Assembly (NCBI GenBank): GCA_021827805.1
Contig: JAKAUG010000051.1
Span: 1-6,680 of the forward strand
Source: Bacillota bacterium
GTDB taxonomy: Bacteria > Bacillota > Sulfobacillia > RBS10-35 > JAJYVN01
Direction: 5' to 3'
Length of the DNA stretch: 6,680 nt
The notes under the pieces are model-generated. The model ran no database searches. It was not told the DNA's origin and saw only the letters and a list, made by a program, of their open reading frames with translations. Shown here piece after piece: positions 1 through 6,150 of the stretch. Both the position numbers and the translations under genes were made by a program. How positions within the stretch are numbered: the first letter of the stretch is position 1; each line of letters opens with the position of its first letter.

Positions 1-999
1 CCGCCGGGGGAGGGCAGGAAGCCGAACATCATTCGCGCGGAGAGCAAGACGACCCAGCTCGACCTCGCCGAGGAGGCCTTCGGCCAGACCCTGGCCGTGA
101 CGCCGCTCGCCATGCTGGATGCCATCTCGGCCATCGCCAACGGCGGCGAGTTGATGTGGCCGCACATCGGCATGCAGCTCGACGCGCCCAGCGGGCGGGT
201 GGTGCAGCGGATCCAGCCCCGGGCTGTGCGCCGGGTCCTCAGTCCGGACGTCGCCTACCAACTGCAGGACCTGATGGCGCGCGTCGTGCAGAACGGCAGT
301 GGCAAGAACGGGGCCATCCCCTGCTACACCGTGGCGGGCAAGACGGGCACCACACAGAAGTACGAAAACGGCCGCGTCGCCCAGGGCACCTACGTGGGTT
401 CCTTTGTGGGCTATGCCCCGGCGCATGGTGCGGTTGTGGCACTATATGTCATGATTGACGAACCGCAGGGGCTGTATTACGGCGGTCAGGTGGCGGCCCC
501 TCTGTTCGCCGCCATCATGAGGCAGGCCCTGCCCTACCTGGGGGTGCGCCCGGACTGCCCGGCCGGTGTGCGGCCTGGGCAGGTCGGGGCTGTCCCCGCG
601 GTGGAGACGGTGTCCATGCCGAGGCTGGTGGGCCTGCCCGTGGCGGAGGCGCGCACCGCGGCGGCCGCCGCGGGCCTCTTCCTGCAGGTGGGGGGGACCG
701 GTACGGTCGTGCGGCAGGTGCCTCCCGCCGGAACGGCCGTGCAGCGGTGGTCGACGGTTCTGGGCTACACCACGGCGGCCCAGTTCGTGCCGGAGCCGCG
801 GGTCACGGTGCCGGACCTCCAGGGCCTGGATCTCACCGCCGCGGCCGCGGCACTTGCCCTGCGGGGGCTCCAGATGCAGGCGGACGGCTCCGGGAGCGTG
901 GTCGCCCAGCAGCCCCCGCCGGGGGCCACCCTGCCACCGGGAGCGCTGGTGCGGGTCGTGCTGGGGATTCCGGCAGGGGCGCCGAAAGTGCCGGCGTAG
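1..999 (+). CDS. ftsI: Class B penicillin-binding protein (FtsI/SpoVD/PBP2B type), 3' part, with two C-terminal PASTA domains
   Basis: This is the C-terminal 332 residues of a peptidoglycan DD-transpeptidase; the 5' end lies outside the window, and the frame is open from base 1 to the TAG at 997-999. The FGQ..AVTPL..LDA.SAIANGG segment (window residues 26-45) and the KTGT box (residues 114-117, bases 340-351) are hallmarks of the class B transpeptidase fold. The catalytic SxxK and SxN motifs would be upstream, so catalytic competence cannot be checked here. The transpeptidase domain ends near residue 181. After a Gly/Pro-rich linker come two PASTA domains, about residues 204-260 and 268-325, each opening with a [MV]P.L.G pattern and holding a QxPPxG motif. 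Family knowledge: such enzymes cross-link septal or spore-cortex peptidoglycan outside the membrane and pair with an FtsW/SpoVE glycosyltransferase, which is encoded downstream here. The sequence does not decide between a vegetative division enzyme (FtsI/PbpB) and a sporulation paralogue (SpoVD). The family call is secure; the symbol is a convention. Confidence 0.95.
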   Translation, partial: PPGEGRKPNIIRAESKTTQLDLAEEAFGQTLAVTPLAMLDAISAIANGGELMWPHIGMQLDAPSGRVVQRIQPRAVRRVLSPDVAYQLQDLMARVVQNGSGKNGAIPCYTVAGKTGTTQKYENGRVAQGTYVGSFVGYAPAHGAVVALYVMIDEPQGLYYGGQVAAPLFAAIMRQALPYLGVRPDCPAGVRPGQVGAVPAVETVSMPRLVGLPVAEARTAAAAAGLFLQVGGTGTVVRQVPPAGTAVQRWSTVLGYTTAAQFVPEPRVTVPDLQGLDLTAAAAALALRGLQMQADGSGSVVAQQPPPGATLPPGALVRVVLGIPAGAPKVPA

Positions 1000-1007
1000 C
1001 AGGGGCC

Positions 1008-1016
1008 GAGGGGGAG
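1008..1016 (+). promoter_or_regulatory. Ribosome binding site of murE
   Basis: The purine-rich stretch GAGGGGGAG lies 10 bases before the GTG at 1027. It sits in the 27-base gap after the PBP stop codon. That GTG is the first possible start in its frame after the PBP stop, so the site supports it as the start of murE. Confidence 0.7.
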
Positions 1017-1026
1017 TGCACAGACG

Positions 1027-2544
1027 GTGCGGTTGGCTGGTCTGCTCGAGGGGGTCGACGCGGTGCGGATCGCGGGAGACCCACAGGTCGAGGTGTCCGG
1101 AATCTGCCACGACTCGCGCAGCCTGAACCCGGGCGACCTCTTCGTGGCCTGGCGGGGTCAGCGCTATGACGCGCACGCCTTTGTGCCGGCCGCTCTGGCG
1201 GCCGGCGCCGCTGCCGTGATGGTCGAACAGGCGGACGCGCTCCCCGGTGTGCTGGCCCCCGGTCACGCCGCGGTGCTGGTGCGGGACACCCGGGCGGCGG
1301 TGGGCCCGGTGAGCGCCGCGCTGTACGGGTATCCCACCGCGCACCTGCGTCTGGTGGGGATCACGGGCACCAACGGCAAGACCACCACCGCCTTCCTCAC
1401 CCGCGCCGTGCTGCAGGAACTGGGTCCGGTTGGCCTGGTCGGCACGGTGGTCTCGGTGGTCGGGGCCGAATCCCGGCGGGCGCGCCTGACGACGCCCGAG
1501 GCCCCGGATCTGCAGCGGCTGTTCCAGGACATGGTGGGCTCCGGAGACCTGGCCTGCGTCATGGAGGTCTCCTCACAGTCCCTGGCGCGCCACCGCGTGG
1601 ACGGCTCGGCCTTCGACGTGGGCGTGTTCACGAACCTGACCCCAGACCACCTGGGCCCTGGCGAGCATCCCAGTTTCCACCACTACCGGGAGAGCAAGGC
1701 CAGGCTGTTCTCCCTGCTGGGCCAGACGCCGCCCGGAGCGGCGCGCAAGGATGTTCCGCGCGGTGCCGCGCTGAACTGGGACGATCCCAACGCGGCGCGC
1801 ATGGCCGAAGCCGTGCCGCGCGGCGTGCCCGTGCTGCGCTTCGGCCTTGGCGCCGACGCGGACGTTGTGGCGACGGATGTGGAGCTGGACCCCACCGGGG
1901 CCCGCTTCGCCATCCGGCACCCGGGCGGGGTGACGCGCTGCCAGCTGGCTCTTTCCGGTCGCTTCAACGTATACAATGCGCTGGGCGCCTTCTCGGTCGG
2001 GATGCTGTACGGTGTGGAGGCGGAGCGGGCGGCGGAGGCGCTGGGGCGTGTGCGGGGCGTGCCGGGGCGGCTCGAGCAGGTGCCGGGGCCCCAACCCTTC
2101 ACGGTCCTGATCGACTACGCCCACACCCCGGACGGCCTCGAGAACGTGCTGCAGGCAGCGCGCGAATTCACCCGGGGCCGTGTGGTGGCGGTGTTTGGCT
2201 GCGGGGGGGACCGCGACCGGACCAAGCGGCCGCTGATGGGCGAGATCGGGGTGCGCCTTGCGGACCTGGTCTGGCTCACCTCCGACAACCCGCGCACGGA
2301 ACCGCCCCAGGCGATCCTGGCGGAGGTCGAGGCCGGTGCGGCGCGGGTCTCGGGGGGCCATTACCATGTCTGCGTCGACCGGCGCCAGGCCATCGGCGAG
2401 GCCCTGGCGGAGGCGAGGCCGGGCGATGTCGTGGTGATTGCCGGCAAGGGTCACGAGGACTATCAGATCTTTGCCGACCGCACCATCCACTTCGATGATC
2501 GCGAGGAGGCCGCCATGGCCCTGGCTCGCCTGGGGTATCGCTGA
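1027..2544 (+). CDS. murE: UDP-N-acetylmuramoyl-L-alanyl-D-glutamate--2,6-diaminopimelate ligase
   Basis: MurE is a cytoplasmic ATP-dependent ligase that adds the third stem residue to UDP-MurNAc-L-Ala-D-Glu. At 505 residues it has normal family length. The N-terminal uridine-binding domain carries DSR..NPGDLFVA (29-41). The ATP-binding domain has the P-loop GITGTNGKTTT (111-121), TTPE..DLQ (155-163), and a lysine at 224 in YRESKARLF that matches the carbamylated lysine of the family. The C-terminal domain has GRFNVYN (311-317), DYAHTPDG (363-370), GCGGDRDRTKRP (391-402), DNPR (420-423) and GKGHE (473-477). DNPR is the family signature for meso-diaminopimelate rather than lysine, so a DAP-type wall is predicted. 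The segment after NLTPDHL reads GPGEHPSFHHY instead of the commoner DYHG form; this looks like a lineage variant. The GTG start is favoured by the upstream ribosome binding site and is the first in frame after the preceding stop. The stop codon overlaps the murF start by one base. Confidence 0.97.
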   Translation: MRLAGLLEGVDAVRIAGDPQVEVSGICHDSRSLNPGDLFVAWRGQRYDAHAFVPAALAAGAAAVMVEQADALPGVLAPGHAAVLVRDTRAAVGPVSAALYGYPTAHLRLVGITGTNGKTTTAFLTRAVLQELGPVGLVGTVVSVVGAESRRARLTTPEAPDLQRLFQDMVGSGDLACVMEVSSQSLARHRVDGSAFDVGVFTNLTPDHLGPGEHPSFHHYRESKARLFSLLGQTPPGAARKDVPRGAALNWDDPNAARMAEAVPRGVPVLRFGLGADADVVATDVELDPTGARFAIRHPGGVTRCQLALSGRFNVYNALGAFSVGMLYGVEAERAAEALGRVRGVPGRLEQVPGPQPFTVLIDYAHTPDGLENVLQAAREFTRGRVVAVFGCGGDRDRTKRPLMGEIGVRLADLVWLTSDNPRTEPPQAILAEVEAGAARVSGGHYHVCVDRRQAIGEALAEARPGDVVVIAGKGHEDYQIFADRTIHFDDREEAAMALARLGYR

Positions 2545-2546
2545 TG
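2542..2546 (+). promoter_or_regulatory. TGATG stop-start overlap joining murE and murF
   Basis: The TGA of murE (2542-2544) shares its A with the ATG of murF (2544-2546). Such overlaps usually give translational coupling. The only upstream purine run is a weak GGGG at 2532-2535, so reinitiation by ribosomes that finish murE is a reasonable inference. Confidence 0.75.
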
Positions 2547-4022
2547 CGCGCGAAAGCCTTGCGCGGCGCTCCCACCGACGGCAGCCCCGTGGGCTCGCTC
2601 CAGGACGTGGCGACACGCACCGGGGGCAGGGTCCGGGCCGGCGCGCCCGACCTCGTTCTGTGGGGGGTCGCGACGGACACCCGCGCGGTGCTGCCCGGGG
2701 ACCTGTTCTGCGCCATCCGCGGTGAGCGGGTGGACGCCCACCGTCTGCTCGGGGCGGCGTTTGCGGCCGGGGCCCGCGCGGCGCTGGTCGACCGGCCCGC
2801 GGGGGCCGGATGGAGTCTCGGTGAGGTGCCGGCGGGTTGCGGGGTGCTTGAGGTTCCCGGTGTCATCCCCGCGCTGGGGCGTCTGGCCTTCTCCCACCTG
2901 CGCGGCCTGGAGCATCCGCCCCTGGTGGTGGGTATCACGGGCAGTGTGGGGAAGACCGGAACCAGGGTCTGGACCGCGGCCGCCCTTGGGGGCGGTGGAG
3001 CCGACGTGCTGACGCCCCATGCCAGCTTCAACACCGAGGTCACGGTGCCGCTGGTGGGCCGTGGGGCCGCAATACAGCCCTTTGTGGTGCTGGAGCTCGC
3101 CATGCGTGGGCCGGGCCAGATCGCCTACCTCAGCAGGATCTGCCGACCCACGGTGGGCGTGCTGACCGTCATCGGGGAGAGCCATCTGGCACAGCTTGGC
3201 TCGGTGGAGGCGATCGCCCGCGCCAAGGGCGAGCTCCTCGAGGCCTTGCCCGCCGATGGCGCGGCGGTCCTCAACGCGGATGATCCGCGCCAGGAGGCGT
3301 TGGTATCCCGCTGTCCGGCGCGGGTGCTCTGGTACGGCCTCGGGGGCAGGTCTGAGGTCCGGGCCGAGGGCCTCACGGTGGGGCCTCGCGGTGCGTATGC
3401 CTTCGTGGCCGTGCTGCCCACGGGCCGGCGCCTTCCCGTGCGCCTGTGTCAGCCCGGCCGGCACCAGGTCTCCAACGCCCTCGCCGCCCTGGCGGTGGCG
3501 CACCTGGTCGGGGTGGACGCGGAGGCCGCCGCCGAGGGCCTGGGACGGGCGGATCCCGAGGAGCACCGGCTGGTGTGGCGGGAGGCGGGCCCGGTGCACG
3601 TGCTCGACGACGCCTACAACGCCGCGCCCCACTCGGTGCTGGCCGCCCTGGCCACCCTGATCGAGGCGGCACCCCCCGGGCGACGGGCCGCGGTGCTGGG
3701 AGACATGTTGGAGCTGGGATCGGCCACGGAGGCCGGCCATCGGCGGGTGGGGGCGGCCGCGGCGGCTGCGGGGCTCGATTGGCTGGTGACCGTCGGTCCC
3801 CTGGCCGCCATCGCCGCGGCTGAGGCGCGCGCCCGCGGGCTGGATCCCCGACGCGTGCATGCCGCCGCGGATCGCGACGAGGCGCGCCACCTGGTGCTCG
3901 ACCTGCTCGCGGGGGCGCCGGACGGCCTGGTCCTGCTCGTCAAGGGCTCACGGGCCCTGGGTCTGGAGGAGATCGTCGGTGCGGTCCTGGAATGGGGCCG
4001 GCAGGCCCCCTGTGGCAACTGA
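2544..4022 (+). CDS. murF: UDP-N-acetylmuramoyl-tripeptide--D-alanyl-D-alanine ligase
   Basis: MurF finishes the cytoplasmic precursor by joining D-Ala-D-Ala to UDP-MurNAc-tripeptide at the cost of ATP. The 492 residues include an N-terminal domain with TDTR...PGDLFCAIRGER.DAH (44-66), the P-loop GITGSVGKTGT (130-140), FNTEVTVPL (162-170), E184 in the LELAMRG segment, and IGESHL..LGS (210-220). These are followed by NADDP (244-248), the C-terminal domain entry GRHQVSNALAA (305-315), LDDAYNAAP (354-362), AVLGDMLELG (383-392) and LVKGSR (465-470). The order and spacing match MurF rather than MurC, MurD or MurE. Several motif positions depart from the usual pattern: GKTG where GKT[ST] is normal, TVIG for TNIG, and YNAAP for YNANP. 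The protein has about 16 residues before the first recognisable family segment; a GTG at 2589 is a possible later start, but the ATG overlapping the murE stop is preferred. It lies in the operon exactly where murF is expected. Confidence 0.94.
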   Translation: MRAKALRGAPTDGSPVGSLQDVATRTGGRVRAGAPDLVLWGVATDTRAVLPGDLFCAIRGERVDAHRLLGAAFAAGARAALVDRPAGAGWSLGEVPAGCGVLEVPGVIPALGRLAFSHLRGLEHPPLVVGITGSVGKTGTRVWTAAALGGGGADVLTPHASFNTEVTVPLVGRGAAIQPFVVLELAMRGPGQIAYLSRICRPTVGVLTVIGESHLAQLGSVEAIARAKGELLEALPADGAAVLNADDPRQEALVSRCPARVLWYGLGGRSEVRAEGLTVGPRGAYAFVAVLPTGRRLPVRLCQPGRHQVSNALAALAVAHLVGVDAEAAAEGLGRADPEEHRLVWREAGPVHVLDDAYNAAPHSVLAALATLIEAAPPGRRAAVLGDMLELGSATEAGHRRVGAAAAAAGLDWLVTVGPLAAIAAAEARARGLDPRRVHAAADRDEARHLVLDLLAGAPDGLVLLVKGSRALGLEEIVGAVLEWGRQAPCGN

Positions 4023-4037
4023 CGGCGGCTGGGCGGG

Positions 4038-4044
4038 GGAGGTG
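4038..4044 (+). promoter_or_regulatory. Ribosome binding site of mraY
   Basis: GGAGGTG, inside a longer G-rich run, ends 8 bases before the GTG at 4053. This strong match to the anti-Shine-Dalgarno sequence decides the mraY start within the 30-base gap after murF. Confidence 0.85.
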
Positions 4045-4052
4045 GGTCCCAG

Positions 4053-5024
4053 GTGCTTCCCGCGGGTCCGCTGCTGGCAGGCCTAGCCTCCTGGCTGCTG
4101 GTGGCCCTGGCGATGCCCGCCACGGTGGACTGGTTGCGCCGCCATCAGTTGGTGCAGGTCGTGCGCCGCGAGGGGCCCGCTTCCCATCTCGCCAAGCAGG
4201 GAACCCCCATGGCCGCGGGGCTGATCTTTGTGTGCGCCTCCTGCCTGGCCGCATGGGCGGTGCGCCCGACCGACGGCACCCTGGCGGTGGCCGTCCTGGT
4301 GACCCTGGGCCATGCGGCGCTCGGCTTTGGCGACGACTACCTGAAGGTGGTGCGCCGCCGTCCGGAGGGCCTGCTCGCCCGCTACAAGCTCGTGGGGCAA
4401 CTCGTGCTGGCGGGGGCACTGGTGGTCTTCGCCCTCCTGCGGCGCCCGGAGGCCCTTCTGCCAGGCATTCCGCTGACCACCGCCCACTGGGTGCTGGGAC
4501 CGGCCCTGTTCGCCGCACTGAGCATCGTGGCCCTGCTGGGGGCCACCAACGGCACGAACTTCACCGACGGTGCCGACGGCCTGTTGACGACGACCGGAGG
4601 GACCGCGCTGTTGGCCCTGGGGATCCTCCTCTGGCTCGACGGATCCAGGGGCCTGGCCGGCCTCTGTCTGGCCCTGGTGGGGGGGCTGGCGGGCTTTGCC
4701 CCCTGGAACTGGCATCCCGCACGCGTCTTCATGGGCGACACCGGTTCCATGGCCATCGGCGCGGCCTTCGCGGCGACGGGGATCCTCGGCGGGTGGACCC
4801 TGTACCTGCCGGTGCTCGGCCTGCTCTTTGTTCTGGAGGTGCTCTCCGTGGTGGCGCAGGTGGTCTGGTATCGACGCACGGGGAGGCGGCTTCTGCGCAT
4901 GGCCCCGCTGCACCACCACCTGGAGCTCTCCGGCTGGCGCGAACAGCTCCTGGTGAAGCGTCTCTGGATCTTCGCCGCGCTCTGCGGCGCGGTCGGCCTG
5001 GCGGCCCACTGGCTGGTCCTGTAG
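4053..5024 (+). CDS. mraY: Phospho-N-acetylmuramoyl-pentapeptide-transferase (lipid I synthase)
   Basis: MraY is a polytopic membrane enzyme. It transfers phospho-MurNAc-pentapeptide from UDP to undecaprenyl phosphate, giving lipid I on the inner face of the membrane. The 323 residues match the short form seen in Firmicutes. Many hydrophobic segments are visible, among them about 6-24, 53-70, 76-93, 114-129, 147-165, 199-216, 250-274 and 304-323, in line with the ten-helix fold. Active-site motifs are GFGDDYLK (91-98, with the Asp pair 94-95), NFTDGADGL (169-177), FMGDTGS (226-232) and MAPLHHHLE (283-291), so the Mg-binding aspartates and the HHH motif are all kept. The loop that normally reads K-x-GTPTMGG is here KQGTPMAAG (48-56), an odd change in a conserved cytoplasmic segment. 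The GTG start follows a strong ribosome binding site and gives a proper first helix. In most dcw clusters the next gene is murD; here it is ftsW. Confidence 0.96.
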   Translation: MLPAGPLLAGLASWLLVALAMPATVDWLRRHQLVQVVRREGPASHLAKQGTPMAAGLIFVCASCLAAWAVRPTDGTLAVAVLVTLGHAALGFGDDYLKVVRRRPEGLLARYKLVGQLVLAGALVVFALLRRPEALLPGIPLTTAHWVLGPALFAALSIVALLGATNGTNFTDGADGLLTTTGGTALLALGILLWLDGSRGLAGLCLALVGGLAGFAPWNWHPARVFMGDTGSMAIGAAFAATGILGGWTLYLPVLGLLFVLEVLSVVAQVVWYRRTGRRLLRMAPLHHHLELSGWREQLLVKRLWIFAALCGAVGLAAHWLVL

Positions 5025-5031
5025 GGAGGTG
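5025..5031 (+). promoter_or_regulatory. Ribosome binding site of ftsW
   Basis: GGAGGTG begins directly after the mraY TAG and ends 5 bases before the ATG at 5037. The whole mraY-ftsW gap is 12 bases, so nothing else fits between the two genes. Confidence 0.85.
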
Positions 5032-5036
5032 GGGCC

Positions 5037-6137
5037 ATGTCGGGTCGTCGGGTGCCGCCGGACTACATCCTGCTCCTGACGGTCGCCGCCCTGTTGGCCC
5101 TGGGCCTGGTGATGGTCCTCTCGGCCAGCTCGGTGGTCGCCGGGGCGCAGCTCGGCGATCCATATCACTTCTTCATCCACCAGCTGTTGTGGACGGTGCT
5201 CGGCCTGATCGGCTTCCTCATCTGCCTGCGCGTGGACTACTGGCGCTGGCAGGGTCTGTCGCGCCTCATCCTGGCGGTGACGCTCGTGCTGCTGGTGGCG
5301 GTGCTCATCCCGGGAATCGGCATTGCCACCAAGGGCGCGCGCCGCTGGCTCGGCGCGGGCGGCCTCACCTTCCAGCCATCCGAGATGGCCAAACTGACGA
5401 TGGTGGTCTGGGTCTCGTCCTGGCTCGCGGCCCGGGGCCCCGACCGCCTCGTGCGCTTCGCCCGAGGCGCCCTACCAGCGCTGGTGGGGGTCCTGGTCGT
5501 CGCCGGGCTGATCCTGAAGGAACCGGACCTGGGCACCGCCGCCGCGCTGGCGGCGACCTCCCTGGTGCTGCTGTATGTGGCGGGCGTCCCCGTGGGGCAG
5601 CTGGGCGCGCTCTGCGCCCTGGCCCTGCCCGCCCTGGCCGTGATCATCTTCGGCTCGGGATACCGGCGCAGCCGCTTTCTGGCCTTTCTGGACCCCGCGG
5701 CGCACCCTCGCAGCACCGGGTACCATATCCTCCAATCGCTGTATGCGCTGGGCTCGGGGGGCCTGTTCGGCGTCGGACTGGGGCAGAGCCGCCAGAAGTA
5801 TTTCTACCTACCGGAGCCGCACACGGACTTCATCTTCGCGGTTCTGGGGGAGGAATTGGGGTTCCTTGGCGGGCTGGCGGTGCTGGTGCTCTTCGGCATC
5901 CTGATCTGGCGTGGCTTTCGCATCGCGGCCAGCGCGCCGGACCTGTTCGGCACACTGCTGGCGGCGGGGGTGACGACCATGCTGGCGGTGCAGGCCATCG
6001 TGAACATCGCGGCCGTGACCTCCGTGCTGCCGGTCACCGGCATCCCGCTGCCGCTGCTCAGCTACGGCGGCAGTTCCCTGGTCTTCACCCTGACCGGCAT
6101 CGGGCTTCTGGCCAACATCTCGCGCCACGCGCGCTGA
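5037..6137 (+). CDS. ftsW: SEDS-family peptidoglycan glycosyltransferase FtsW (SpoVE-like)
   Basis: FtsW is an integral membrane enzyme of the SEDS family that polymerises lipid II into glycan strands and works with a class B PBP at the septum. The 366 residues begin with a short cytoplasmic tail and a first helix at about 10-30. About ten hydrophobic segments follow, with the large outer loop between about 206 and 264. Family motifs are KGARRW (99-104), QPSE.AKL (113-120), EPDLGT (162-167), GVGLGQS.QKYFYLPEPHTDFIFA (245-268) and TGIPLPLLSYGGSS (334-347). Asp264 in the HTDF motif (bases 5826-5828) corresponds to the aspartate regarded as essential in SEDS polymerases. The length is close to that of SpoVE and shorter than the tailed FtsW proteins of actinobacteria. 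FtsW, SpoVE and RodA cannot be separated by motifs alone, but the place between mraY and murG argues for FtsW/SpoVE. The PASTA-bearing PBP at the start of the window is its likely partner. Confidence 0.95.
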   Translation: MSGRRVPPDYILLLTVAALLALGLVMVLSASSVVAGAQLGDPYHFFIHQLLWTVLGLIGFLICLRVDYWRWQGLSRLILAVTLVLLVAVLIPGIGIATKGARRWLGAGGLTFQPSEMAKLTMVVWVSSWLAARGPDRLVRFARGALPALVGVLVVAGLILKEPDLGTAAALAATSLVLLYVAGVPVGQLGALCALALPALAVIIFGSGYRRSRFLAFLDPAAHPRSTGYHILQSLYALGSGGLFGVGLGQSRQKYFYLPEPHTDFIFAVLGEELGFLGGLAVLVLFGILIWRGFRIAASAPDLFGTLLAAGVTTMLAVQAIVNIAAVTSVLPVTGIPLPLLSYGGSSLVFTLTGIGLLANISRHAR

Positions 6138-6150
6138 ACGGGGGCACGCC

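Noticed and set aside
1000..1026. Possible promoter or terminator between the PBP gene and murE.
   Set aside because: Only 27 bases, with no stem-loop followed by a T-run and no -35/-10 pair; it holds just a ribosome binding site.
442..1344. A 300-codon - strand open frame spanning the PBP-murE junction.
   Set aside because: It is antisense to the PASTA domains and the N-terminus of murE; its composition is typical of GC-rich shadow frames and it has no motif.
2589..2591. GTG as an alternative murF start.
   Set aside because: It would remove the non-conserved N-terminal 15 residues but has no clear ribosome binding site. The ATG at 2544 overlaps the murE stop in a typical coupled arrangement.
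2463..3890. A 475-codon open frame on the - strand opposite the end of murE and most of murF.
   Set aside because: It is the antisense shadow of conserved coding sequence, with low-complexity Gly/Arg/His/Pro composition and no recognisable domain.
4083..5180. A 365-codon - strand open frame across mraY and the start of ftsW.
   Set aside because: It is rich in Gln, His, Gly and Arg, as expected from the reverse complement of Leu/Ala/Val-rich membrane protein codons. No family resemblance.
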